NCBI GenBank assembly: GCA_964579295.1
Contig: CAZOGK010000002.1
Location: 62,001 to 126,000, forward strand
Direction: 5' to 3'
Length of the DNA stretch: 64,000 bases
Source of the DNA: JAAYYY01 sp964579295
GTDB lineage: Bacteria; Chloroflexota; Anaerolineae; Promineifilales; Promineifilaceae
The notes beneath the pieces are model-generated. The model saw nothing but the letters and a program-made list of their open reading frames with translations. It did not search any database and had not been told where the DNA came from. This document shows, piece by piece, positions 42,011-52,800 of this stretch; position 1 is the first letter of the stretch, and each line of letters starts with the position of its first letter. The translations under genes and the position numbers were made by a program.

Positions 42011-43393
42011 ATGACAACACGATTTCTGACGCCCCGGCCTATCGAGGCCCAGCTGCTGCGTATCATCACCCTCTTTACGCTGCTGGCTTTCCCCTTCACT
42101 GGCATGGCGCTGGCCCTGCGGCTGGAGCAGCCGGTTTTTCCGGTTGTATGGCCCTCGCTCGTGCCGGCGCTGATCGTCGTCGCCAGCCTCTGGGCGCTCC
42201 ATCTGCTGCTGCGCTGGCGGCGGCTGCGCTCCGAGCAGCTGCTGCTGCCGGCCGTTGGCTGGCTGGGTGCGGTCGGCCTCGTCTTCATCTGGCGCCTGCG
42301 CGGCGACGAGGGGGCCTGGCAGCAGATCAGCCGCGGCTGGCTGCCGGGGCTGGCGGTCATCGCCGCGCTGCTGCTCTATCCCCGCCTGCTGGAGCTGCTG
42401 CGCCGCCGCTGGGTGCCCGTTGTCAGCGCCATCGGCCTCATCCTGCTCCTGGTGACGGCGTTCATCGGCGCGCCCGATGAGGCAGGCGCCCGGCTGGCGC
42501 TGCGCCTGGGACCGCTACCGCCTATCCAGACCTCGGAAGTCGTCAAGCTGGCCCTGATCATCTTCCTCGCCTGGTATATCGAGCGGGTAGGGGAGGAGGC
42601 GGAGGGGCGCGCGCGCCCGGTAGCTGGCTGGCTGCGCCTGCCGGAGCTGCGCTATTTTGTGCCTGGCATCCTCTTCGTGGCTATCGCCGCCATTGCCCTG
42701 GTGCGCATGGCCGATTTCGGCGCCATCCTGATCATCGGCGCCCTCTTTGTCGGCATGCTCTACGCCGGCTTCCAGCCGCGCATCTTCCTGACCATTGCCG
42801 CCATTGGCCTCTTGCTGACCCTGATCCTGGCCCTCATCCTCGTCTTTGTCTGGGAGCCGCCGGACGTGATTCGTCATCGCTTCATCGCCTTCCAGGACCC
42901 CTGGAGCGACGCGCCGCTGATCGTCAACGGACAGCCGAGTGATATCACCGTGGCCGAAGGACCGGGCTACCAGATCCAGCAGTCGCTCTTCGCCATCGGC
43001 GCCGGGGGCCTGAGCGGCACCGGCCTCGGGCTGGGCACCCCCTACTTTGTGCCGCTCGTCCATTCCGACTTCATTCTGGCGGCCATTGTCGAAGAGCTGG
43101 GCGGGCTGGTGACGCTGGCGCTGCTGGCCCTCTATGCGGTCATCCTGCTGCGACTGCTGCGGGTGGCGATCTTGCTGCCGCAGGGGCAAAAGTTTGAGCG
43201 GCTGCTGCTGGTGGGCATCGCCATCCACCTCTTCACGCAGCTCTTTGTTATGGCCGGCGGCACCTTCAACCTGCTGCCCCTGACCGGCATCACCGTGCCT
43301 TTCCTCAGCCAGGGCGGTATTGCCCTGCTGGTGAACCTGACTGAGATCGGCATTGCACTGGCGCTGGCGGCGCGCCTGGAGCCACGCTCATGA
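42011..43393 (+). CDS. rodA: RodA/FtsW/SpoVE-family peptidoglycan glycosyltransferase
   Basis: SEDS protein that polymerises lipid II into glycan strands; 460 residues with about 10 spans. Family marks: LGPLPPIQTSEVVKLALIIFLAWYIE (SEDS Glu-rich region), DFGAILIIGALFVGMLYAG, and the C-terminal GTPYFVPLVHSDFILAAIVEELGG and GITVPFLSQGGIALLVNL. It works in a complex with a class B PBP, here the next gene, whose ATG overlaps by four bases. FtsW versus RodA cannot be decided from sequence alone; cluster context favours the RodA-like role. Confidence 0.93.
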   Translation: MTTRFLTPRPIEAQLLRIITLFTLLAFPFTGMALALRLEQPVFPVVWPSLVPALIVVASLWALHLLLRWRRLRSEQLLLPAVGWLGAVGLVFIWRLRGDEGAWQQISRGWLPGLAVIAALLLYPRLLELLRRRWVPVVSAIGLILLLVTAFIGAPDEAGARLALRLGPLPPIQTSEVVKLALIIFLAWYIERVGEEAEGRARPVAGWLRLPELRYFVPGILFVAIAAIALVRMADFGAILIIGALFVGMLYAGFQPRIFLTIAAIGLLLTLILALILVFVWEPPDVIRHRFIAFQDPWSDAPLIVNGQPSDITVAEGPGYQIQQSLFAIGAGGLSGTGLGLGTPYFVPLVHSDFILAAIVEELGGLVTLALLALYAVILLRLLRVAILLPQGQKFERLLLVGIAIHLFTQLFVMAGGTFNLLPLTGITVPFLSQGGIALLVNLTEIGIALALAARLEPRS

Positions 43394-44976
43394 GCCTCAG
43401 CCAGCGTATCTGGCAGGTGGGCACCGCCTTCCTCTTCCTGCTGCTGCTGCTCTCGCTGCGGCTGGTCTACTGGCAGCTGCTGCGCGGCGAGGAGCTGCGC
43501 CCGCCCATTTACAACACCTTTGGCTCGGCCGCGCAGGACCCCAACCGCCTGCTCAAGCAGTTTGATCCGGACACGCTCGACCAGTTGGGCGAGATGCCGC
43601 AGCCGGCGCGCCAACGCACGCTGGAGATCCTGGGCAATATCACGCGCGGCGCGATCTACGACCGCAATGGGCGACCTCTGGCTTACAATGTCATGGTTGG
43701 CGAGCGCGTGGTCCGCTTTTACGCAGAGCCGTCGCTGGCGCCGACAGTCGGCTACGTCTCGGCGCTCAACGTCGGCGTAACCGGCATCGAGCGCGCCGCC
43801 AACGGCTCCCTGATGGGTCTCGACCGCCTGGACAGCCAGATCAGCCAGCTCACCAACCAGCCGATCCAGGGCAGCGATGTCTATCTGACGATTGATAGCC
43901 GGGTGCAGCGGGCGGCGGCCGGGGCATTGGGCGGGCGCGCCGGCGCTGTCATTGCCCTGGATGCGCGCACGGGAGAGGTGCTGGCCCTGACGAGCGCGCC
44001 CACCTTTGACCCCAACCGCATCCTGGAAGACGGCTATGCGGCTTCGCTGCTGGCCTGTACTGAGCCCGCCTGCCTCGGCGCTCTGCTCAACCGCGCCACC
44101 CAGGGTCTCTACACGCCCGGCTCCACCTGGAAGATTGTTACGCTGGGCGCCGCGCTGGACAGTGGCCTGGTGACACCGCAGACAGTCTTTGACTTTGGCG
44201 AGCCGCGCCGCGGGCCAAACGGTATCTACTACGTCTACCCGGTAAACGGCTTTGAGATTATCGACCCCAACCACAGCGAGCGCCATCTCGACCTGGTGCG
44301 CTCGTTTGCCGTCTCGGCCAACGCCGCCTTTGCCCGTATGGGCGACGAGATGGGCGCGGAGACCTTTGTCGATTATGCTATGCGCTTCGGCTTTGGCCGC
44401 GGGCAGGCGCCGCCAATAGAGATCGCGGCCAGCCCGGCGCAGCTGGCGCGCAGCGCCAGCGCGCTGGAAGACGACGTGCTGCGCGCCGCGACGGCCTTTG
44501 GCCAGGGCGAGCTGCAGGCGTCGCCACTGAGCATGGCGCTGGTGGTGGCGGCCATTGCCAATGACGGGAACATGCCCCGGCCCTATCTGGTGTCACACCT
44601 GCAGAGCCCTAGCGGGCGGGCCTATGACGAGACGCGGCCGGCGCCGTGGGCAGCGGGCGTTATCCGCCCGGACATTGCCGAACAGGCGGAGCAGATTATG
44701 GTGGCGGCGGTGGAAGGCGGCAGCGGCTGGCGCGCGGCGCTGTCCGGCCTGGCGGTGGGCGGCAAGACGGGCACGGCGCAGCTGGGGGAGGCGCAGGCGC
44801 CGCACGCCTGGTTCATCGGCTTTGCCGGCGACGGCGAGCGCACCGTGGCGATTGCCGTGCTGGTCGAGCATGGCGGCAGCGGCGCACAGGTCGCCGCCCC
44901 CATCTTTGCCGAGGTCGCCAATGCGGCGCTGCGCCATCTGGGCGAGCCGGTGGAGGAGATCATCAGCCCGCCATAG
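43390..44976 (+). CDS. pbpA: Class B penicillin-binding protein (transpeptidase), PbpA-like
   Basis: 528 residues. N-terminal membrane anchor at about 8-30 with a short cytoplasmic start. Dimerisation-type region begins at ITRGAIYDRNGRPLAYN (84-100). The transpeptidase active site is complete: SxxK Ser245-Lys248 (PGSTWK), SAN at 309-311, and KTG at 459-461 (GGKTGTA). It cross-links peptidoglycan and forms the partner of the SEDS protein encoded just upstream. A weak hairpin follows, before the kinase gene. Confidence 0.95.
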   Translation: MSLSQRIWQVGTAFLFLLLLLSLRLVYWQLLRGEELRPPIYNTFGSAAQDPNRLLKQFDPDTLDQLGEMPQPARQRTLEILGNITRGAIYDRNGRPLAYNVMVGERVVRFYAEPSLAPTVGYVSALNVGVTGIERAANGSLMGLDRLDSQISQLTNQPIQGSDVYLTIDSRVQRAAAGALGGRAGAVIALDARTGEVLALTSAPTFDPNRILEDGYAASLLACTEPACLGALLNRATQGLYTPGSTWKIVTLGAALDSGLVTPQTVFDFGEPRRGPNGIYYVYPVNGFEIIDPNHSERHLDLVRSFAVSANAAFARMGDEMGAETFVDYAMRFGFGRGQAPPIEIAASPAQLARSASALEDDVLRAATAFGQGELQASPLSMALVVAAIANDGNMPRPYLVSHLQSPSGRAYDETRPAPWAAGVIRPDIAEQAEQIMVAAVEGGSGWRAALSGLAVGGKTGTAQLGEAQAPHAWFIGFAGDGERTVAIAVLVEHGGSGAQVAAPIFAEVANAALRHLGEPVEEIISPP

Positions 44977-45000
44977 GGTAATAGCCTCATCAGAGGCGTA

Positions 45001-45024
45001 GCAGGCTCCTATGAGGTCGCCTGC
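45001..45024 (+). terminator. Weak hairpin between pbpA and the kinase gene
   Basis: GCAGGC (45001-45006) with GCCTGC (45019-45024), 12-base loop, no long T-run. Possible partial terminator. Confidence 0.35.
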
Positions 45025-45070
45025 TTCCCTGCTATGATGAGGCACGTACACTTCCGCCTGAGGACACTGG

Positions 45071-46696
45071 ATGGTTGACGATCCCTTTATCGGCAGACAA
45101 TTGGGTAACTTCCGCGTGGAGCGGCTGCTGGGCCGCGGCGGCATGGCCGCCGTCTACTACGGGCACGACGTCATGCTCGACCGGCCGGTGGCGATCAAGG
45201 TAATTGACCGCCGCTACCGGGATAATGAGGCCTATACGGCCCGTTTTCTGCGCGAGGCGCGCGCTGTGGCTCGCTGGCGGCACGAGCATATTATCCACGT
45301 CTATCACGTCGGCGAGGAAGACGGCGTGCATTACATGGTCATGGAGCATATCCCCGGCGGCGACCTGGCGTCGCTGCTGGCGGAGCGCCGGGCCTGCGGC
45401 GAACTGCTGCCCATCGCCGAGGTGCTGCGCATCGGCCGGGCCGTCGCCAGCGCGCTCGACTTTGCCCACGCCCACGGCGTCATACACCGCGACGTGAAGC
45501 CGGGCAATGTGCTGCTGGCAGACGATGGGCGGGTGGTTCTCAGCGATTTTGGGCTGGTGCTGGAGCAGACCGAAGAGACCTCGGGCGACTCATTTGGCAG
45601 CCCGCACTACATTGCCCCGGAGCAGGCCAAGCGATCCTCGCTGGCGGCGCCCGCTTCAGACCTTTACGCGCTGGGGGTGATGCTCTACGAGATGCTGGTC
45701 GGGCGCCGCCCGTTCGACGACCCTTCGCCGGCGACGCTGGCCCTGCAGCACATTCTGGAACCGCCGCCGCCGCCGCGCCAGCTCAACCCGGCGCTCAGCC
45801 ACGGGGTCGAGCTGGTACTGCTCCGGGCGCTGGCGAAAGAGCCAGAGGCGCGCTACCCGAACGGCGCTGCGCTGCTCGCCGCGCTGGAAGCGGCGCTGCA
45901 GGGCGGCGACACACCGCCGCCGCCCCTGGTCCGGGCTTTCCCCGCCCGGCCGGCTGTGGCGCCCCCTGTAGCGCGGCAAGCCGGGGGCGAAACGACCGTG
46001 CTCGACCTGCCGGCCGTCCCCGCGCGCGTGACCGACACAAGACCGCGCGCGCAGTGGGCGCCCCGCGCTCCGGCGCGGCGCCCCTCACGGCTGCCCTGGT
46101 TGCTCGGCGGCGCCGGCCTGCTTGCCTTGCTGCTGGCGGTTGCGCTCGGCTACGCGGCGCTGCGCGGCGATGGGCAGCTGCCGTGGCGGGGCGGCAGCGA
46201 CGCCGGCCTGACGCCGCCTGCGCTGGGCGAGGAAGAGCCGCCGCCAGCCGTGGTCGTCGAGAATGGGGGTGGGAGTAGCGCAGAGGAGCCCGGGGCAGCG
46301 CCGCCCAACCGCCGCCTGCGCCTCCTGTACAGCGACGAGACCTTTTACGCGGCCAACCCGAACAACAGCGATATTGAGATCAGCTCGCTGAGCTTTGTCG
46401 CGCTCTCGGCCGACGGCAGCCCGACTAGCTACGCCTTCAGCGGCGAGCGCTGGGCCGTCTATTATCCCTTTCTCCAGCCGGGTAACTGCGACCGGCTGCA
46501 CCTGGCCGGGCGGGAGATGGTGTTCGTGCCCGCCGAGTGCGCCGCCTACAATGCTTTTATGACACCCGATTCCGGCGAAGAGATCACCTTCTGGCGTCCC
46601 CGCGAGGGCATCACTCACTTTGCCGTCTACTGGGCAGGGACTGAGATGGGGCGCTGCGAGATTGGCGCCGGCGTCTGCGAGGTTCCCATCCCCTGA
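45071..46696 (+). CDS. PknB-like Ser/Thr protein kinase with unusual extracellular domain
   Basis: 541 residues. Hanks-type kinase at 14-280: G-loop GRGGMAAVYYG, Lys43 (AIKV), Glu62, HRDVKPGN with catalytic Asp141, DFG at 159-161 and SPHYIAPEQ. A Pro/Ala-rich juxtamembrane linker leads to one membrane span (about 343-365). The outside part (about 395-541) has no PASTA repeats. Instead it is one beta-rich domain with cysteines in PGNCDRL, PAECAAY, GRCEIGAGVCE that could form disulfides. It probably phosphorylates the FHA partners or cell-wall enzymes of the operon. A TATGAT -10 box lies at 45033-45038. No phosphatase is in the operon. Confidence 0.9.
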   Translation: MVDDPFIGRQLGNFRVERLLGRGGMAAVYYGHDVMLDRPVAIKVIDRRYRDNEAYTARFLREARAVARWRHEHIIHVYHVGEEDGVHYMVMEHIPGGDLASLLAERRACGELLPIAEVLRIGRAVASALDFAHAHGVIHRDVKPGNVLLADDGRVVLSDFGLVLEQTEETSGDSFGSPHYIAPEQAKRSSLAAPASDLYALGVMLYEMLVGRRPFDDPSPATLALQHILEPPPPPRQLNPALSHGVELVLLRALAKEPEARYPNGAALLAALEAALQGGDTPPPPLVRAFPARPAVAPPVARQAGGETTVLDLPAVPARVTDTRPRAQWAPRAPARRPSRLPWLLGGAGLLALLLAVALGYAALRGDGQLPWRGGSDAGLTPPALGEEEPPPAVVVENGGGSSAEEPGAAPPNRRLRLLYSDETFYAANPNNSDIEISSLSFVALSADGSPTSYAFSGERWAVYYPFLQPGNCDRLHLAGREMVFVPAECAAYNAFMTPDSGEEITFWRPREGITHFAVYWAGTEMGRCEIGAGVCEVPIP

Positions 46697-46716
46697 CGAA
46701 GGGGGCGTCGCACTGA

Positions 46717-49700
46717 TCAGGGATACGTCATGCGGCTGACCACCACCATGTCCGTCCCATCGGGGAGCAGGAGCCGGCGGCCGCTCTCCGGCTCGTAGAG
46801 GCCGGCGACGAGGCGATAGTCGCCCGCCGGCAGCTCCGGTGGCAGCGCCAGCCGCCGCTGCTCGCCAATAACCTCGCCCGGTAGCCAGCCGGTAGTCGGC
46901 CGGGTCCAGCCGGCCGGCTCGCCGTCTGACTGGGCCACGACCGCGCCGTCCGGCCCCAGCAGGTGGAGAAAGACGTGATAGCTGCTCTCCGTCTCCTGTT
47001 CGGCACGCCAGACGAGCGTTACTTCCAGCGCGCCGCCAGGGATTAGAGTAGTCGGGGATACATCGGCGCCCAGCAGGGTAGCCATCTCGCCTAACGGCTC
47101 GTCGAGCCGGATGTCCACCGGCGGGACTGTGTAGCTACGTTCTGGAGCCGCCGCGTTCAGGTTGCCCAGCGCCCACGCCGGCGCGTCGCCGTCTGCGGTC
47201 GCCAGAGACGCTCGCCAGGCGTACTCCCCGCTCGGCGTACTTGCCGGCAGCCGCAGCACGATCTCGGTACGCAGCCGGTCGCCGGCCTGCCACTGCGCGG
47301 CGGGGTAGGAGCCGGCGAGCGGGCGCTCTGTCTCCAGCACTGCCTGCCCGCTATTGTCCTCGAGACGCAGCCGCACCTGTCCGGCCACGCCCGCCAATGC
47401 CGGATCGACCACCTGCCACAGCAGCGCGACCCGTACCGGATCGCCCGGCGCCGCTTCGCGCCGGTCGGCGCGCGAGCCGAGAAGCTGGAGACCGGCGGCG
47501 GCCGCTTCCTCATGGGCGACCATCCCCTCTTCCAGCGGTCGCTCGCCGCGCGCCGGCCTGTCCACCATCAGGCGGCCGGCCTCGTGCAGGGCGACCGTCT
47601 GGCCGGTATCTTCACGCACCAGGCCAATGCGATAGCGGTAGACGCCGGGCGGCGCGCCGTCTAGTAGCCGCAGCACGAACGGCTCGAGGCGATAGCCGTC
47701 GAGGGGCCAGACCTCCTCGCCGGCGATGAAGCGCCAGTCGGCGGGCCGCGCGCGCGCGCCGCTCCAGACAATGCCGTCGTCGTCCACGACGTCGACGCCG
47801 AACAGATAGGGAACGCCAATGGGCCGCAGAGCGCGCAGGGAAAGCGTGATGGGAATCGGGTCGCCGGCCGCGACCGGCCCTTCCGGCGCTTCCAGGCTCA
47901 GCAGGCGGACCTCGCCGGCAAAGTCGAGCGGCTCGATAGCCGGCCGGCCGGCTACGCCTGTCTCGCCGAGCGTCGCGCGCCGCAGTGGCGTTTCGACATG
48001 ACTGAAGCAGAGCCAGAGCGCCCCGACAAGCGCGGCTATGAGCAGCCCGGCATAGGGGTAATCAATGGCCGGCCGGTCTTCTCGCTCCTGGCGATATGGG
48101 GCGGGTAACGGCAGCCGCGGGACGGCGACGATGAGCAGCACGCCGGCTGCCCCCAACGCCGCCAGCAGCCATCCGAGACGTCGCGGCGGCGTGCTGCCGA
48201 AGGTGAGCCGCAGCTCGTGCTCGCCGGCCGGCACGCTGAAGCTGATCAGACCATGCGGCTGGCTGGGAGCCAGGGAGAGCGGCGCGCCATCCAGCTCGGC
48301 CCGCCAGCCGGGAAAGTAGAACTGGCGGTAGAGCAGCGTGGCCGGCTGCTGCGCCTCGACGCGGTAGGCGGCGTCCCATACCGGCCCCCCCAACCGCTCG
48401 AAGGCGACGCCTTCTGCCGGTAGCAGCCGCTCGGCGTTGCCAGTCGCCAGCTGCTCGTCGCGCAGCGCGGCGGTGTCCGGCAGCTCTTCCACCCAGCGCG
48501 GCAGGAATTCGCCTACGGTCGTCGTGCCGATGAAGAGGGGCGGCGCTTCGAAGCGGTAGAGTTCCGCCAGACCGGGCTCGGCGGCCACGGGCTCGCGCGG
48601 TGGGTAGAGCCAGGGGATAGCGGCGATGACGAGCACAGCCGTCACGGCGCCGAGCAGGAGCAGCGGCCGCCGGCTCTGGGCTAAAGCCAGATGGACGCCG
48701 AGGGCCAGCAGGATGGCCCCTGCCAGGGAGGCGACGCCCAGGAAGCGCCAGGGGTAGAAGGTCTCCGCCAGCAAGGGCAGCGTCTCCCAGGCGAAGCGGG
48801 CCGCCGGGGTAATGAACCAGACGGACAGCAGCAGGAGAGCGGCCCAGATGAGCGCCTGCCAGCGGCGCTCGCCGGCCAGCCGCTTCCGCCCCCACAAGAA
48901 GCAAAGGGCGGCGAGAAGGAGGGCCACGACCGGCAGAGCGCGCACCACCGGCGGGTTGAGCAGGGCCGGATCGGCCGGCAGGTACGGCCAGGCAAGCATC
49001 TGCCGCAGCGGGAGGAAATTGTCGGCAAAATGGTAGCCCTGGCTGATGCGCAGATCTGCCTGCGTATACCCCATCTCGACCAGGGACGGGAGCCAGGCAA
49101 AGGCGGAGAGCAGGAAACCGAGTACGAGCCCCATAGCCGGCCCTACCAGCGCGCGCCATCCTCGCCGCCAGCCGACGAACAGCAGCCAGACCCCTATGGG
49201 GATCATCGCCTGGAAGGTGACCGGATAGTGGCTGAGCAGCGTGGCGGCAAAGGCCAGCGCCGCAAGGGCAATCCAGCGGCGGCGCTGACCGGCCTGGGAA
49301 AGAGCCAGGAGCAGCCAGGGGAGAAAGGCAAGCGCCTGGCTCTCCTGTAGCCCGCCGCGCACGTGGGCATCGTAGAGCAGGTAGGGGCTGTAGCTATAGG
49401 CGATAGCCAGCGCCCACCCGGCCGCGGGGCTGAACCAGCGGCGCCCCAGGAAGTAAGCGCCGGCCATGCCCAGCCAGAAGTGCGCGAAGACAGACAGCCG
49501 GTAAGCCACAGTCAGCGGGAGCCCAGGTAAGTGAAGCAGCTCGACCAGCCAGTGGGCGAACGGCGGCGAGAAGTTGAAGACCGGAAAGCCAAAGCCGTGT
49601 ACCAGATCCGGCAGCCAGCGCGGCCATAGCTCCCCGGCCCGCACCATGCGGTCGAGGACAAAGACGCGATAGAGATGGGGCAGGGCGTCATTGGTGCGCG

Positions 49701-49824
49701 GCAGTCCGTCGCCGAACAGGTAAGGCGCGGCGGCGGGCAGGCCGGCCGCGCCGAGGGCCAGCAGGGTGAGCGCCAGGTAGGGTAGGCGCCTTGCGGCGGC
49801 ACGTGGAACCACGCTGGCGGACAT
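46717..49824 (-). CDS. Giant GT-C-like membrane protein with beta-rich C-terminal modules (paralog A)
   Basis: 1,035 residues. About 12 spans occupy the first 590 residues; the first outside loop has YRVFVLDRMVRAGELWPRW, then HGFGFPVFNFSPPFAHWL, a motif of the membrane proteins labelled PTPS-related. Residues about 605 to the end are extracytoplasmic, with repeated beta modules containing VALLWQVVDPALAG and SYHVFLHLLGPDGAVVAQSDGEP and ending GDYRLVAGLYEPESGRRL. This fits lipid-linked sugar transfer to surface polymers, by analogy with GT-C folds. Third and last of a tandem triplet; its ATG overlaps the middle paralog's stop by one base. Confidence 0.72.
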   Translation of the reverse strand: MSASVVPRAAARRLPYLALTLLALGAAGLPAAAPYLFGDGLPRTNDALPHLYRVFVLDRMVRAGELWPRWLPDLVHGFGFPVFNFSPPFAHWLVELLHLPGLPLTVAYRLSVFAHFWLGMAGAYFLGRRWFSPAAGWALAIAYSYSPYLLYDAHVRGGLQESQALAFLPWLLLALSQAGQRRRWIALAALAFAATLLSHYPVTFQAMIPIGVWLLFVGWRRGWRALVGPAMGLVLGFLLSAFAWLPSLVEMGYTQADLRISQGYHFADNFLPLRQMLAWPYLPADPALLNPPVVRALPVVALLLAALCFLWGRKRLAGERRWQALIWAALLLLSVWFITPAARFAWETLPLLAETFYPWRFLGVASLAGAILLALGVHLALAQSRRPLLLLGAVTAVLVIAAIPWLYPPREPVAAEPGLAELYRFEAPPLFIGTTTVGEFLPRWVEELPDTAALRDEQLATGNAERLLPAEGVAFERLGGPVWDAAYRVEAQQPATLLYRQFYFPGWRAELDGAPLSLAPSQPHGLISFSVPAGEHELRLTFGSTPPRRLGWLLAALGAAGVLLIVAVPRLPLPAPYRQEREDRPAIDYPYAGLLIAALVGALWLCFSHVETPLRRATLGETGVAGRPAIEPLDFAGEVRLLSLEAPEGPVAAGDPIPITLSLRALRPIGVPYLFGVDVVDDDGIVWSGARARPADWRFIAGEEVWPLDGYRLEPFVLRLLDGAPPGVYRYRIGLVREDTGQTVALHEAGRLMVDRPARGERPLEEGMVAHEEAAAAGLQLLGSRADRREAAPGDPVRVALLWQVVDPALAGVAGQVRLRLEDNSGQAVLETERPLAGSYPAAQWQAGDRLRTEIVLRLPASTPSGEYAWRASLATADGDAPAWALGNLNAAAPERSYTVPPVDIRLDEPLGEMATLLGADVSPTTLIPGGALEVTLVWRAEQETESSYHVFLHLLGPDGAVVAQSDGEPAGWTRPTTGWLPGEVIGEQRRLALPPELPAGDYRLVAGLYEPESGRRLLLPDGTDMVVVSRMTYP

Positions 49825-52800
49825 CAGGGAGCAACCGTGAAGAGATGGATGGCGGCAGCGCTCTCGCCATCGGGCAGGAGCAGGCGGTCGCCGCTCGCCG
49901 GTTCGTAGAGCCCGCCCACCAGCCGGTAGTCGCCGGGCGGCAGCGCATCCGGCAGAATCAGCTCGCGCTCGTCCACGATCACCTCGCCGGCTAGCCAGCC
50001 GGTCGTGGGCCGCGTCCAGCTTGCCGGCTCGCCGTCCGACTGGGCGATGACCGCGCCATTTGGCCCGAGCAAGTGCAGGAAGACGTGGTAGTTGCGCTCC
50101 GTCTCCTGCTCGGCGCGCCAGACCAGCTCCACCTGCAACGTCTCTCCGGCGCGCAGTACGTCGGCCGAGAGCGTGGCGCCGAGCAGCGTCGCCACGTCGC
50201 CCAGCCGGGCCCCGACGGGCAGGGCCACGTCCGGGGCGTCAAAGCGGCGCGCCGGGGCCTCGACGCGCAGCGCGCCGAGCTCAAGCGGCTCGCCCAGTGG
50301 CCGGCACGCCCCCGTTCCGCTGCAGAGAACGAGCTGCCAGCGGTGCAGGCCACTCTCCAGGCCGGGCGGAAGGTGCAGCGCGTGCTGCCCGCGCCACGTA
50401 TCGCCGGCCTGCCAGCTATCGCTGGGGAAGTCGGCGCGCACCAATGGCATTCGCCGCTGCAAACCCGTCTCACCCTGTGGCCCCAGGAGGCGCAGCTCGG
50501 CCTCATAGGCGTCACCAGGCGGCTCCGCTGCCTGCCAGAAGAGGGTCAGCAGGAAAGGATCGCCGGGCGCTGCTTCGGCGCGATCCAGGTTGTAGCCCAG
50601 CAGCCGCAGCGGGCCCCACGATGTCCCGGTCGTGTACTGCGGCTGCAGCTCGGCCACTGTAGCCGGTCGCTCTGGACGGCCAACCTCCAGCTGGCCAACC
50701 AACACATCCTGAGGGCCGGCCGGCTGCAGCGACTCCTGGTCAAAGAGCAGCAGGTGCACGTCGTAGCTGCCGGGCGGGGTTCCCGGTAGCGGCGCCAGCA
50801 GATGGCTGTCCTGGGCGACCCGGCCCGCTGCCCACTGAGAGGTGGGCGGCGCCGCGCGAAAGTCGCGCGGGCGCGCTGTATCCTTGTCGCTCCACAGTTG
50901 CCCGTCCTCGTCGACCAGGTGCAGCGTGCTCTGGTAGTTGGCGGCCGGCGCTTCCGTGGCCGTCCAGAACAGGTCATACCGTGCAGGCCAGTCCGGGGCG
51001 ATAGCTTCCTCTCTACTGGCATTGAAGCCCAGCCAGTGCAGCCCGCCCGGATAGCTGACCTCCCGCGGCTCCTGCACGGCCGGGACGCCCCCTTGATAGA
51101 AGGGATTGGCAACACGCGGCAGCAGACCGGCGACAAGGCCAAAGAGGGCCAGCCCCAGGAGCAGCATGCCCGTATTCCCGTTCGCACCCGCCGGCGCGTG
51201 CTGCCTTCCAGGGAAGGGCCGGTAGCGCCAGAAGAGCAGGAGCAGCGCCAGCCAGGCCGCGCCAGAGAGAAGGTCGGCGGCCAGGCGAAAGGGCGTCTCG
51301 CCGAAGCTGAGCACAACGTCATGCCGGCCGGCCGGCAGCGCAAAGGTAACGCGGCCGTAATCCGCCTCCGGTGTAACCGTCGCCTCCTCGCCATCGACCC
51401 ACACGCGCCAGCCGGGATAGGCAAAGACGTTCGCCGTGATCTGAGCCGGCGTTTCTGTCTCCAGGACCGCCGTCGCGCGCAGCGGCTGATTCTCTGCTTG
51501 CAGCAGCGTCACGCCTGCCGGCAAGGTCTCTGCGGCAAAGCGACCCGGCGCGGGCGCCGGCTGCGGTGGGTAAAGCTGCACCGTGCGCGGCAGGTACTCC
51601 CCTTTGGCGGTTGTGCCAATGGTGTCGGTCGCCAGCTCGTAGGCGGCGACGTCGCCGATCTGCGGCGCTTCGAGACCGCCGCAGGTGCGCGGGTCAAACC
51701 AGAAGAGCGAGGAGAGTACGAGGACGGCGCAGGCGACCCCGGCCGCCAGCCAGCGCCCTCTCTGTCGGCCTGGCCAGGCATCCCACAGCACGTCCGCGCT
51801 GGCGGCGATGAGCAGGGCCAGGCAAATGGCCGCCGGCCCCAGCAGCCGCCAGGGAAACTGCACGAACTGCAGCAGCGGCACGGCTGCCCAGAGCGGTTCG
51901 GAGGCGGCGGTCATGAGAAAAGCGTAGACAAGGAGAGCCGCCGCGAAGAAGGCGATCTGATGGCGGCGCACGCCGCGCCAGCGCCACAGCCCTGCCAACG
52001 CCGGCAGCGCCAGCAGCAGCGGCGCCAGCCCCAGCCCCCGCGGCGGCGACGGGTTGAGCAGCTCCGGCTGCACGGTTAGCGGCAGCGCCAGCAGCTCGCG
52101 CAGGGAGATGAAATTGTTCCAGTAGACAAAGACAGGCGGCACGAGCAGCCGGTCGATGTGTACGTAGCGCTGCTCGGCCAGGGCGGGCAGCCAGAAGAAG
52201 GCGGCCAGGGCAAGGGCGAGCAGGAGCGCGCCGGCCACGGTCGCCAGCCGCTGCAGTCGCCGGTCGCGGCGGCGCGCGGCGTCGCCGCTTTCCTCGTCCT
52301 TCCTACCAAACCAGGCCTCGGCGGCGCCATAAAGAGCCAACAGGGGCAGGAAAATGAGGGCAAAGACATTGTGAGTCAGAAGTACGGCGGCCGCCGCCAG
52401 CGCCGCCAGCGGCAGCCAGGGCCGCAGGCCACGGCGCGCCAGCCGGCCCATCGCCCACAGCGCCAGCGCCAGGAAGGGCCAGGCCAGCGCCTCGGCCAGA
52501 TTGCCGCGGAAATAGACATCGTAGCCGTGGTAGGGTGCGTACATGACGGCAGTCGCCGCCGCCAGCGACGCCGGGCGGCTGAAATGGTCGCGCGCCAGCC
52601 GGTAGGTTGCCAGCCCGGAGCCAAGGATGCCCAGGGCGAAGGTAAGGCGCATGCCCAGGTTCAGCCCGGCTCCCAGGGCGCTGACCAGCGCGGCCAGGTA
52701 ATAGGCCAGGGGTGCGTAGAAGTTGAAGAAGGGAAAGCCGTAGCCCAACGCCATGTCCGGCGCCCAGCGGCTGTAGAGGACGCCGTTCGCCAGCAGATGG

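Noticed and set aside
45291..45299. TTATCCACG in the kinase gene as a DnaA box
   Set aside because: Single one-mismatch copy inside coding sequence, with no neighbours.
49790..49820. CACGTG-containing sequence as a third parS
   Set aside because: Only the central hexamer matches; the flanks differ from the consensus at most positions.
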